From: Mesorhizobium sp. M7A.F.Ca.US.008.03.1.1
GTDB taxonomy: Bacteria > Pseudomonadota > Alphaproteobacteria > Rhizobiales > Rhizobiaceae
NCBI RefSeq assembly: GCF_003997495.1
Contig: NZ_RZRU01000002.1
Location: 62,001-126,000, forward strand
Length of the DNA: 64,000 nucleotides
Direction of reading: 5' to 3'
Shown: positions 9,003 through 17,188 of the stretch, piece by piece
Numbering within the stretch: position 1 is the stretch's first letter
Layout: each line of letters begins with the position of its first letter
Notes under the pieces: model-generated
The model's input: only the letters and a program-made list of their open reading frames with translations
Told to the model about the DNA's origin: nothing
Databases searched by the model: none
Made by a program: the position numbers and the translations under genes

Positions 9003-10001
9003 ATGGCACTGACAATTGACCAGCCGATCGAGCACAAGCGGCAATCCCTGCCGGCAAGACTGTTTGCCAGCCAGACTTTCTGGGTGGTGATCTCCGTCAT
9101 CCTTGCCTGCGTGTTCCTGTCGTTTGCCACCGACGCCTTCGCCACGTCGAAGAACCTCTACAACATCACCCGCAACATCACCTTCGTCGCCATCATCGCG
9201 CTCGGCATGACCTTCGTCATCATCACCGGCGGCATCGACCTGTCTGTCGGCTCGGTGCTGTGTCTGTCCTCGATGGTTCTGGCCGTCACCATGCATGCCG
9301 GCTATTCGATCGAGGCCGGCATCCTGGCTTCCATTGCCACCGCGCTCGCCATCGGCGCCTTCAACGGCATATTGATCGCCTATCTCGGCTTTCCACCGTT
9401 CGTGGTGACACTCGGCATGCTGTCGATCGCCCGAAGCCTCGCCATGGTCGCCTCCAACAACACCGTCGTCTTCCAGTTCGGGCCGGACCACGCCAAGCTT
9501 CTGGCACTGGGCGGCGGCGCCTGGGTGTTCGGCATCGCCAACCCGGTGCTCTATATGATCCTTCTGGCGCTGATCACCGGCTTCATCCTGCGCTGGACCA
9601 AGTTCGGCCGCCACATCTTCGCCATTGGCGGCAACGAGCACGCGGCGACGCTGACCGGCGTTCCGGTGCGCCAGATCAAGGTTGCCGTCTACATGATTTC
9701 GGCGCTGTCGGCAGGCATTGCCGGCATCATCCAGACCGGCTGGCTGGGCGCCGTCACCACCAATCTCGGCACCGGCATGGAGTTGCAGGTGATCGCCGCC
9801 ACCGTCATTGGCGGCGCCAATCTGGCCGGCGGCGTCGGCACTGCCTTCGGCGCCATCGTCGGCGCGGCCCTGATCGAGGTGATCCGCAACAGTCTCGGCC
9901 TGCTCGGCATCAATGCTTTCTGGCAAGGCGTCTTCATCGGCGGCGCCATCCTGCTGGCGGTGCTGTTCGACCGCATCCGCAATTTCCGCCGCAGCGACTA
10001 A
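9003..10001 (+). CDS. CUT2 sugar ABC transporter permease (RbsC/FrcC-like)
   Basis: Inner-membrane permease of 332 residues with about ten hydrophobic segments and the BPD_transp_2 hallmark FVIITGGIDLSVGSVL and later GGANLAGGVGTAFGAIVGA. It follows the ATPase gene and precedes an SDR gene by 11 bases, so the three are one operon. Two copies would form the channel with the single-domain ATPase. Substrate specificity cannot be read from it. Confidence 0.92.
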   Translation: MALTIDQPIEHKRQSLPARLFASQTFWVVISVILACVFLSFATDAFATSKNLYNITRNITFVAIIALGMTFVIITGGIDLSVGSVLCLSSMVLAVTMHAGYSIEAGILASIATALAIGAFNGILIAYLGFPPFVVTLGMLSIARSLAMVASNNTVVFQFGPDHAKLLALGGGAWVFGIANPVLYMILLALITGFILRWTKFGRHIFAIGGNEHAATLTGVPVRQIKVAVYMISALSAGIAGIIQTGWLGAVTTNLGTGMELQVIAATVIGGANLAGGVGTAFGAIVGAALIEVIRNSLGLLGINAFWQGVFIGGAILLAVLFDRIRNFRRSD

Positions 10002-10012
10002 GCCGACGGTTG

Positions 10013-10780
10013 ATGGCCAACTCCCTGTTCAGCCTCGAGGGGCGGGTGGCGCTGGTGACTGGCTCCGGCCAAGGCATCGGCTTCGCGCTGGCTCGGGGCC
10101 TGGCCGAACATGGTGCAAGCGTGGTGCTGAACGGTCGCGACACCGCCAGGATCGGCGGTGCCGTCGAAAAGCTGCGCAATGCCGGCTTCAAGGCGCATGC
10201 CTCGGTATTCGACGTCACCGATTTTCAGGCGATCAACGAGGACATTGCCCGCATCGAGGCCGAGATCGGCGCCATCGACATCCTCATCAACAATGCCGGC
10301 ATACAATTCCGCGCCCCACTCGAGGACTTTCCCGAGGAGCAATGGGAGCGGCTGTTCAAGACCAATGTGTCGGGCGCCTTCCAGGCCGGCAAGGCGGTCG
10401 CCCGCCACATGATCCCGCGCGGCAAGGGCAAGATCATCAACATCGGTTCGGTGCAGAGCGAACTGGCAAGGCCGAACATCGCGCCCTACACCGCAACCAA
10501 GGGCGCGATCAGGAACCTGACAAGGGGCATGTGCGCCGACTGGGCAAAGCACGGCCTGCAGATCAATGCGATCGCGCCCGGCTATTTCCGCACCGAGATG
10601 AACCAGGCGCTGGTCGACAATCCGGAATTTTCCGGCTGGCTGGAAAAGCGCACGCCGGCCGGGCGCTGGGGCAATGTCGACGAGCTGATCGGCGCCGCCG
10701 TGTTCCTTGCCTCCGACGCCTCGTCTTTCGTCAACGGCCATACGCTGTATGTCGATGGCGGCATGACGGCTTCGGTTTGA
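10013..10780 (+). CDS. SDR oxidoreductase (gluconate 5-dehydrogenase-like)
   Basis: Classical short-chain dehydrogenase of 255 residues. The cofactor motif is TGSGQGIGFALA, the structural NNAG is present, and the catalytic residues are in INIGSVQSELARPNIAPYTATKGA (Ser, Tyr, Lys). The ending AVFLASDASSFVNGHTLYVDGG is standard. It resembles gluconate 5-dehydrogenase (2-dehydro-gluconate/idonate pathway) in length and blocks. Co-transcription with a CUT2 importer indicates that it oxidises or reduces the imported sugar or sugar acid inside the cell. Confidence 0.88.
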   Translation: MANSLFSLEGRVALVTGSGQGIGFALARGLAEHGASVVLNGRDTARIGGAVEKLRNAGFKAHASVFDVTDFQAINEDIARIEAEIGAIDILINNAGIQFRAPLEDFPEEQWERLFKTNVSGAFQAGKAVARHMIPRGKGKIINIGSVQSELARPNIAPYTATKGAIRNLTRGMCADWAKHGLQINAIAPGYFRTEMNQALVDNPEFSGWLEKRTPAGRWGNVDELIGAAVFLASDASSFVNGHTLYVDGGMTASV

Positions 10781-10958
10781 GGCGGCAATCCTCCCAACCG
10801 CTATTCGTTCCAGTGCCTATCGCTCAGTCTGAAAATCCGGCCTCACTGGCCGTCATTCGCCCTCGCCGCTCCCGCGCGTCTTGACGCGGCCCTGAACTCG
10901 GCCGCACAATCCCTGTTGCAGACGAAGGGAGGCCAGTCGTCTGCGGGAGGATATACCC

Positions 10959-11786
10959 ATGACGGAAGCGATCAGGCTCTACTGGGGCCGGTTCGGACAT
11001 GTTTCTATCCTGAATGTCGCAAGCGACTTCGTCACCCATGCCCATGTCGAGGCCCATCTGATCATCTGGCTGGAAGGCACGGCCGGCGAAATGACCATCG
11101 GCCGCGAGACCGTGCGGCTTGGACCTGGAACGGCCGCCGGCATCAACTCCTTCCAGCCGCACAGCCATGTTCTGTCGCAAAACGGGACGCCCGGTCTGTT
11201 TCTCGCCTTCTACATCGATCCCGACTGGGCGCGGCGCCGCCGCGACCTGCCTTCGTCGGCGCCGCTGTTTTCAAGAGCCGCGATCACATTGGAACCGTGG
11301 CTGCATCAGGCCGCCGCCAATCTGCTCGACCACCTCAGCGACAATGAGAGCGTCGACGATATCGCCAACTACGAGATCGAGCGTTTCATCGATAGCGTGC
11401 TCGACGCAGCCGACGCCTCGGCACCGCAGGAGACCCGTCTCCGCATCAACACCATGCAGGATTTTCGTGTCCGCAAGGCAATCCAGCTGATGAAGGCCAA
11501 TGTCTGCGAGCGCATCTGCTTCGACGACGTGGCGCGCAGCGTCGGGCTGTCGCGACCGCATTTCTTCGCTTTGTTCAAGGAACAGACCAATCTGACGCCC
11601 AATGTCTACTGGAACACGCTGCGCATGGAAGAAGCGGTGCGGCAGCTGCAATGGTCCCAGGAACCGCTGATCTCGGTCGCCTGCAATCTCGGCTTCACCA
11701 CGCAGGGCAATTTCTCGCGCTTCTTCCGCGATCATGTCGGCGTGCCGCCGACGCTCTACCGCGAAGCCGCGCGGGCGATCGCCTGA
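10959..11786 (+). CDS. AraC family transcriptional regulator
   Basis: 275-residue activator. An N-terminal cupin-like sensing domain (HAHVEAHLIIWLEG) precedes a C-terminal double helix-turn-helix of the HTH_18 type at about residues 170-270 (ICFDDVARSVGLSRPHFFALFK, then SVACNLGFTTQGNFSRFFRDHVG). GGGAGG lies ahead of the ATG. It is on the same strand as, and 112 bases before, the molybdenum-hydroxylase operon, so it is the best candidate for that operon's regulator; alternatively it ends the sugar operon before it. Confidence 0.9.
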   Translation: MTEAIRLYWGRFGHVSILNVASDFVTHAHVEAHLIIWLEGTAGEMTIGRETVRLGPGTAAGINSFQPHSHVLSQNGTPGLFLAFYIDPDWARRRRDLPSSAPLFSRAAITLEPWLHQAAANLLDHLSDNESVDDIANYEIERFIDSVLDAADASAPQETRLRINTMQDFRVRKAIQLMKANVCERICFDDVARSVGLSRPHFFALFKEQTNLTPNVYWNTLRMEEAVRQLQWSQEPLISVACNLGFTTQGNFSRFFRDHVGVPPTLYREAARAIA

Positions 11787-11898
11787 ACCAACCGCCCTTT
11801 TTCAGACTCCTTGATAGGCGCTCAAGACGCATTGATAAGCGCCGCTGAAATGGCCGCCCTACCCTTGCACCGGATCGCTTTTGCAAGGGAACATTTGA

Positions 11899-12342
11899 AT
11901 GGCCAAAGTCACCATTTCCAGCGTCATCGACGCGCCGGTCGAAAAGGTCTGGGCGCGCATACGAGACTTCAACGGGCTGCCGGGCTGGCATCCGCGCATG
12001 GTGGAAAGCCACATTGAAGACGGCAAGGATGCCACCACGATCGGCTGCGTGCGCAATTTCCAGCTCGCCAGCGGCCCCCGCCTGCGCGAAAAGCTGCTCG
12101 ACTTTTCCGACCAGAATTTCCTGGTCAGCTACTCCATCCTGGAGACGCCGCAGCCGCTGACCAACCACAAGGCGACCCTGCAGCTGCGGCGCGTGACCGA
12201 TGGCGACCGCACCTATGCCGAATGGACCGCCAGCTTCGACGCCGCTCCCGAGGAAGCCGACAAGCTGGCCGACGGCATGGGCACCAATGTCTTTCAGGGC
12301 GGCTTCAATGCCCTGAAAAGCCATTTCGCCGGCCAGAGCTGA
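11899..12342 (+). CDS. SRPBCC family protein (CoxG-like position)
   Basis: 147-residue START/Bet v 1-like hydrophobic-pocket protein: SSVIDAPVEKVWARIRDFNGLPGWHP at the N-terminus is the classic polyketide-cyclase/SRPBCC opening. It heads an operon whose order (SRPBCC, FAD subunit, 2Fe-2S subunit, Mo subunit, MoxR ATPase, VWA protein) parallels cox clusters, where CoxG is an SRPBCC protein linked to membrane attachment of CO dehydrogenase. It lacks the C-terminal amphipathic or hydrophobic tail of classical CoxG, so it may bind substrate or product instead. Confidence 0.82.
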   Translation: MAKVTISSVIDAPVEKVWARIRDFNGLPGWHPRMVESHIEDGKDATTIGCVRNFQLASGPRLREKLLDFSDQNFLVSYSILETPQPLTNHKATLQLRRVTDGDRTYAEWTASFDAAPEEADKLADGMGTNVFQGGFNALKSHFAGQS

Positions 12343-12355
12343 CAGGAGCCAAACC

Positions 12356-13150
12356 ATGGCGCTGGCACTGCAGACTTTTGCAACGGTGAAAGACGCGAAC
12401 GCGGCACTGAAAACCCAGGGCACACGCTACCTCGGTGGCGGCACGCTGGTCGTCCGCGCGGCCAATGAAGGCGACGTCTCGGTTTCCGGCCTTATCAGGT
12501 TGACCGAGCCGTCCCTGTCCACCATCGCCGTTGCCGGCGATAAAGTCCGCATCGGCGCTTCGGTGACCATGGCGGCGATCGCCGGCCATCCGGAGCTTGG
12601 CACGCTCGCCAAGGCCGCCCGCGCCGTCGGTGGTCCGGCCATCCGCAACATGGCGACCGTCGGCGGCAATCTTTTTGCCCCGGCCCCCTATGGCGATTTC
12701 GCCGTTGCCCTGTTGGCGCTCGATGCGACGGTCAGCACCGATGGCGGCGAAACATCGATCGAGACTTTCCTGGCCAATCGGGACGGCAGCCGCGCCGTCG
12801 TCACTTCCGTGAGCTTCACGCTTCCGAAGGCCGACAGTTTCCGCTTCCTGAAAGTGTCGAGGGTCAAGCCTAAGGGCGTCTCTGTGCTCAGCATAGCCGG
12901 TGCTCTGGAACTGTCGTCGGATGGCACCGTGACCTCGGCGCGGATCGCGCTCGGCTGCATGGCGGATCGGCCAATGCGCGCCAGCGCGGCGGAAAAGGCG
13001 CTGATCGGTCGAACGCTGACGGCTGACGGCATCGCGCCGGCCTTGGCCGCGGCCGGTGATGGGACCTCGCCCATCACCGACCCGATCGCCAGCACCTGGT
13101 ATCGCGCCGAAGTCCTGCCGGTTCATCTCGGCCGATTGCTGCTCGCATAA
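12356..13150 (+). CDS. Molybdenum hydroxylase FAD subunit (CoxM/CutM class)
   Basis: Medium subunit of a xanthine-dehydrogenase-family enzyme, 264 residues. The two FAD-binding blocks are visible (YLGGGTLV and ATVGGNLFAPAPYGDFAVAL), followed by a CO-dehydrogenase flavoprotein C-terminal domain. It passes electrons from the 2Fe-2S clusters to FAD and on to an acceptor. It starts 13 bases after the SRPBCC gene and has a good ribosome site (GACAGGAG). The gap to the next gene, about 60 bases, contains a possible GC hairpin. Confidence 0.92.
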   Translation: MALALQTFATVKDANAALKTQGTRYLGGGTLVVRAANEGDVSVSGLIRLTEPSLSTIAVAGDKVRIGASVTMAAIAGHPELGTLAKAARAVGGPAIRNMATVGGNLFAPAPYGDFAVALLALDATVSTDGGETSIETFLANRDGSRAVVTSVSFTLPKADSFRFLKVSRVKPKGVSVLSIAGALELSSDGTVTSARIALGCMADRPMRASAAEKALIGRTLTADGIAPALAAAGDGTSPITDPIASTWYRAEVLPVHLGRLLLA

Positions 13151-13210
13151 TATTTCGTTCGGGGGCGCGCGTCTGTCCGCTGGTTCGGGCAGGCGCGCTG
13201 GGAGGAAAAC

Positions 13211-13693
13211 ATGGCAAAGGTTCCGGTTCAATTCACGCTCAACGGCTCGGAAAAGGCCGAATTCATCGACAGCGGCACGACGTTGCTGCACGCCTTGCGC
13301 GACAAGATCGGCGACACCTCGCCGAAAGGCGGCTGCCATCAAGGCACCTGCGGCGCCTGTTCGGTCATCATCGACGGCGAACTCAGGCTCTCCTGCCTGA
13401 CGCTGGTCGAGACCTGCAATGGCGCCGTCATCAGCACCACGTCAGGGCTTTCCGAGGCTGGCGTCCTGCATCCGCTGCAGCGCGCCTTCCTCGACACCTT
13501 CGCCACGCAATGCGGCTTCTGCACGCCGGGCATGATCATGGCGGCCAAGGTGTTGCTCGACCATACGCCCAACCCCAGCCGCGACGAGGTGATCGAGGCG
13601 CTGTCGGGCAACATCTGCCGCTGCACCGGCTACGAGCCGATCATCCAGGCGGTGCTGACCGCCGCGCGGTCCAACTCTCAGAACGCGGCTTGA
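13211..13693 (+). CDS. Molybdenum hydroxylase 2Fe-2S subunit (CoxS/CutS class)
   Basis: Small subunit of 160 residues with two [2Fe-2S] clusters. The plant-type ferredoxin cluster ligands are in GGCHQGTCGACSVIIDG plus LSC, and the second cluster ligands are in CGFCTPGMIM and NICRCTGYEPI. The start has GGGAGGAAAAC upstream. All eight expected cysteines are present, so the subunit should be functional. It is placed between the FAD subunit and the first half of the Mo-binding subunit. Confidence 0.95.
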   Translation: MAKVPVQFTLNGSEKAEFIDSGTTLLHALRDKIGDTSPKGGCHQGTCGACSVIIDGELRLSCLTLVETCNGAVISTTSGLSEAGVLHPLQRAFLDTFATQCGFCTPGMIMAAKVLLDHTPNPSRDEVIEALSGNICRCTGYEPIIQAVLTAARSNSQNAA

Positions 13694-13704
13694 GGTTACA
13701 AAAC

Positions 13705-15072
13705 ATGGAACTGCGCAAGAGCTACTTCGCCGATGTCCGCAAGGATGATCTGCACGAGATCGGCCAACCGCGGCCGCGCTCGGATTCACCCGGCCATGTC
13801 ACCGGCAAGACCGCCTTTTTCGCCGACCGCAACTTTCCCGGCATGCTGCACCTGAAGATGGTGCGCAGCCCGCATCACCATGCCCGCATCCGCTCGATCG
13901 ACACCTCCGAGGCGGAAAAACATCCAGGTGTGGTGAAGATTCTGACCGCCAAGGACGTGCCGCACAATGTCTACACCATCCTGATCCTGATCCAGGTCGG
14001 GCCGGAGGACGAGACGGTGCTTGCCGACGGCAAGGTGCGCTGGAAGGGGGAGGCCGTGGTGGCGGTGCTGGCCGAAACCGAGCGCGCGGCGCAAGAAGCG
14101 GCCGCCAAGGTCAAGGTCGACTATGAGGTGCTGCCGGCCGTCTTCGACATGGAAGAGGCGCTGAAGCCTGGCGCGCCGCTGGTCAACGAATATCACGGCC
14201 AGAATTACTATCTCTACGACAGCGGCGAGTGCCGCAAGGTGCGCTTCGGCGACGTCGAGGCGGGCTTCGCCGGCGCCGACCACATCTTGGAGGAGAGCTA
14301 CCAGTCCTCGCCGATCGAGCACGCGCCGACCGAGACCACCGGCTGCGTGGTGGCACCTGAGGGCAATGACCGCTTCACCTGCTACACCAACACGCAGGCG
14401 ATGTTCTTCACGCTCGACAACACCTCGATCATCCTGCAGATGCCGGGCAGCAAATTGCATTTCGTCGGCGGCACCGTCGGCGGCGGCTTTGGCGGCAAGG
14501 TCGACGTCATCGTCGAGCCGATCGCCATCCTCGGCGCAAAATTAACAGGACGACCAGTCTGTTTTATCTACAGCCGCGAGGAGGAGATGCAGATCTCGTC
14601 GCCGCGAGCGGCCGAAAAGGTCGTCATCAAGGACGGCGTCATGAAGGACGGCCGCATCGTCGCGCGCAAGGTCACCGGCTATACCGACGCCGGCGCCTAT
14701 TCGCGCCACTCGCCCTATGGCGCGCAAAAGGGTGCCGGGCACTATCCCGGCCCTTACACCATCCCGAACGTCTGGATTGACACCTATTGCGTCTACACCA
14801 ACCGCACGCCCTCCTCCGCCATGCGCGGTTTCGGCGTCACCATCGGCGATTTCGCGCTGGAGGTGCAGATGGACAAGCTGGCGCGGCTGATCGGAATGGA
14901 TCCGCTCGAATTCCGCTTCATCAACGCCTATCGCGACGGCGATATGAAAGCGCACCGCCAGCCGACCGAGGGTGCGGCGCTGATCGAATGCATGCAGGAA
15001 GCTTCGCGCGCCGCCAACTGGCCGGTGGCGGAAAAGTACATGGCGATGTCGTCCTACGTGAAGGGAGCTTGA
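13705..15072 (+). CDS. Molybdenum hydroxylase large subunit, N-terminal half
   Basis: 455-residue protein covering the Ald_Xan_dh_C 'a/b hammerhead' domain (about residues 20-140) and the first Mo-cofactor-binding domain. Motifs include GGTVGGGFGGK and AMRGFGV, which carries the active-site-loop Arg. The loop is neither the CSFR form of type I CO dehydrogenase nor the AYRGAGR form of type II, so the enzyme is unlikely to be a CO dehydrogenase. The chain stops at 15072 exactly where the linker between the two Mo-binding domains would be. The second half starts two bases later in another frame. The start at 13705 is the only ATG near the family N-terminus. Confidence 0.9.
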   Translation: MELRKSYFADVRKDDLHEIGQPRPRSDSPGHVTGKTAFFADRNFPGMLHLKMVRSPHHHARIRSIDTSEAEKHPGVVKILTAKDVPHNVYTILILIQVGPEDETVLADGKVRWKGEAVVAVLAETERAAQEAAAKVKVDYEVLPAVFDMEEALKPGAPLVNEYHGQNYYLYDSGECRKVRFGDVEAGFAGADHILEESYQSSPIEHAPTETTGCVVAPEGNDRFTCYTNTQAMFFTLDNTSIILQMPGSKLHFVGGTVGGGFGGKVDVIVEPIAILGAKLTGRPVCFIYSREEEMQISSPRAAEKVVIKDGVMKDGRIVARKVTGYTDAGAYSRHSPYGAQKGAGHYPGPYTIPNVWIDTYCVYTNRTPSSAMRGFGVTIGDFALEVQMDKLARLIGMDPLEFRFINAYRDGDMKAHRQPTEGAALIECMQEASRAANWPVAEKYMAMSSYVKGA

Positions 15073-15073
15073 G

Positions 15074-16078
15074 ATGGCGATCAGGCGTGGACGCGGCGTT
15101 GCCGCGATCAATTATCCCACAGGCATGAACCTCGGCGGCGACCCGACCCAGGCGCTGGTGCATTCGACGCCGACAGGCAATTTCATGGTGACGCTGTCAT
15201 CGGTCGATCTCGGCCAGGGCATGAAGCAGATCATGGCGCAGATCTGCGCCGAGACCATCGGCGTACCAACCGACCGTGTCGTCGTCGACACCGCCGACAC
15301 CGACACCGGCCCGCACTGCATGGGCACGTTTGCCTCGCGCGGCACGCACCGCGCCGGTAACGCCGTCATCCAGGCGGCCAGGGAAGCCCGCCAGGTGATG
15401 CTGGAAGTGGCGGCCGAGGAGCTGGAGGTCAACGCCTCCGATCTCGAGACCGACGGCCAGGGCAACATCCTGGTCAAAGGCGCACCGCAAAAGTCGATCT
15501 CGATCTTCGATGTCGCGCTGTCGGCGCATTTCAAGCGCGGCCGCTCGATCTCGGGCCGCGGCATGTTCCTGATCCCGCGCTCCTATCCGGAGAAGGAGAC
15601 CGGCGCGATGAAGCCGTCGACCTGTTACGCGCATGCCTGCACCGTGGCCGAAGTCGAAGTCGACGACGAGACCGGCGAGGTCACCGTGTTGACGGTCAAG
15701 AACGTCTTCGAGATCGGCCGCGCACTAAACCCGAAAATGGTCGAGCAGCAGCTGGTCGGCGGCTCTTGGATGGGCATCAGCCACGCGCTCTATGAGACGA
15801 CCGAGCCCTACTATCCCAACCGCGACCATGGCGGCACCGACTTCAACCAGTATCTGATGCCGGGCCCCGGCGACCTCGCCGAGACCGAGATCATTGTGCT
15901 GGAGCGGCCATCGGCAGACGGACCATACGGCGCCAAGGGGCCGGGCGAAATGTGCGCCAACCCGCAAATCCCCGCGGTCGCCAATGCCGTCTTCGACGCT
16001 GTCGGCGTGCGCATCGACACCCTGCCGATCACGCCGGAGCGCATCCTGCGCGCGCTGAAGGCGCAGGCGGCGAATTGA
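15074..16078 (+). CDS. Molybdenum hydroxylase large subunit, C-terminal half
   Basis: 334-residue protein equal to the second Mo-cofactor-binding domain. It contains the pterin-binding block SSVDLGQGMKQIMAQI and, near the C-terminus, GAKGPGEMCANP, whose Glu matches the catalytic glutamate of xanthine dehydrogenase. The start ATG at 15074 follows the stop of the N-terminal half by one base, and AAGGGAG at 15061-15067 is a well-placed ribosome site inside the end of the first gene. The two halves together total 789 residues, the normal length of a single-chain large subunit, so they must assemble to form the active site. Confidence 0.9.
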   Translation: MAIRRGRGVAAINYPTGMNLGGDPTQALVHSTPTGNFMVTLSSVDLGQGMKQIMAQICAETIGVPTDRVVVDTADTDTGPHCMGTFASRGTHRAGNAVIQAAREARQVMLEVAAEELEVNASDLETDGQGNILVKGAPQKSISIFDVALSAHFKRGRSISGRGMFLIPRSYPEKETGAMKPSTCYAHACTVAEVEVDDETGEVTVLTVKNVFEIGRALNPKMVEQQLVGGSWMGISHALYETTEPYYPNRDHGGTDFNQYLMPGPGDLAETEIIVLERPSADGPYGAKGPGEMCANPQIPAVANAVFDAVGVRIDTLPITPERILRALKAQAAN

Positions 16079-16086
16079 GGGCTGGA

Positions 16087-16968
16087 ATGACAGGGACAGG
16101 CGCCGAGACTGTCGCAACGTCGCCGGAGGCGGTGGCGCAGCACCTTGCCACCTCGCGCTATCTGGCGGATGAAAGCCTTTCGACCGCCATCTTCCTGGCG
16201 ATCAGGCTGGGCAAGCCGCTGCTGCTCGAAGGCGCACCGGGCGTCGGCAAGACCGAGGCGGCCAAGGCGATCGCGCAACTGCTTGGCCGCGATCTGGTGC
16301 GGCTGCAATGCTATGAAGGCATCGACGCCGCGCATGCGCTCTACGAATGGAATTACCAGCGCCAGCTGCTCGCCATCCGCCACGCCGGCGAGCATGAGAT
16401 CGACATTTACGACGACCGTTTCCTGATCGCCCGGCCGCTCCTGCAGGTGCTGAAGGCGCCGGAACAGCGCGTGCTGCTGGTCGACGAGATCGACCGCTCG
16501 GACCATGAATTCGAAGCGCTGCTTCTGGAATTCCTCTCCGACTTCCAAATCAGCATTCCCGAGCGCGGCACCATCCGCGCCACGGCACAGCCGATCGTCA
16601 TCCTGACCTCGAACCGCACCCGCGAACTCGCCGAAGCGCTGCGCCGCCGCTGCGTCTACCACTGGATCGGCTATCCCGACGCCGAGCGCGAGGCCGCCAT
16701 CATCCTGCTGCGCGCCGGCAACGTGGCTGAAGCAACGGCGCGCGCCGTGGCGGCGGCCGTGCAGACCATCCGCGCCCGCCCGCTGGCCAAGCCGCCGGGG
16801 ATCGCCGAGGCGGTCGAATGGGCTAACGCCGCCACCATCCTGGAGAAGGGCGGCAGCCTGTGGCCCGAAGCCTTCCGCCGCGCCATCGGCGTGCTGATCA
16901 AGGACGAGGAGGACCTCTCCTACATCGCGCCGGAGCTTGGCCGGATTGTCGAGGAGGCGCTGGCGTGA
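16087..16968 (+). CDS. MoxR-type AAA+ ATPase (CoxD-like)
   Basis: 293-residue AAA_5 ATPase with Walker A EGAPGVGKTEAAKAIA, Walker B VLLVDEIDRSD and a sensor region VILTSNRTRELAEALRRRC. In carboxidotrophs CoxD is a MoxR ATPase that works with CoxE to mature the Mo active site, including sulfur/copper insertion. Its place directly after the Mo subunits and before a VWA protein indicates a chaperone role for this hydroxylase. The ATG at 16087 gives a protein beginning just before the AAA helices; upstream readings extend into the preceding gene. Confidence 0.9.
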   Translation: MTGTGAETVATSPEAVAQHLATSRYLADESLSTAIFLAIRLGKPLLLEGAPGVGKTEAAKAIAQLLGRDLVRLQCYEGIDAAHALYEWNYQRQLLAIRHAGEHEIDIYDDRFLIARPLLQVLKAPEQRVLLVDEIDRSDHEFEALLLEFLSDFQISIPERGTIRATAQPIVILTSNRTRELAEALRRRCVYHWIGYPDAEREAAIILLRAGNVAEATARAVAAAVQTIRARPLAKPPGIAEAVEWANAATILEKGGSLWPEAFRRAIGVLIKDEEDLSYIAPELGRIVEEALA

Positions 16969-17030
16969 GCCGCGATCTCAACAATCCCTCCTCCCCGTTC
17001 ATTCTGCAACGCTGGCGGGACTGCACCCCT

Positions 17031-17174
17031 CTCTGTCCTGCCGGACATCTCCCCCTCAAGGGGGGAGATCAGCTGTCATCTCGGCTTTCGCCAATCTCTA
17101 AGGTCTCCGAACGGAGCGAAGCGCCGAAGCTGCCAATCTCCCCCCTTGAGGGGGAGATGTCCGGCAGGACAGAG
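17031..17174. repeat. Long inverted repeat (REP/RIME-like intergenic element)
   Basis: A 39-base arm at 17031-17069 is repeated exactly, in inverted orientation, at 17136-17174, separated by 66 bases. Each arm contains its own smaller palindrome (CTCCCCCTCAAGGGGGGAG). The element fills most of the 220-base gap between the MoxR and VWA genes and could fold into a very stable cruciform or RNA stem. It looks like the dispersed palindromic repeats common in rhizobial intergenic DNA; copy number cannot be judged from one window. Confidence 0.85.
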
Positions 17175-17188
17175 GGGGGCGCCACGCA

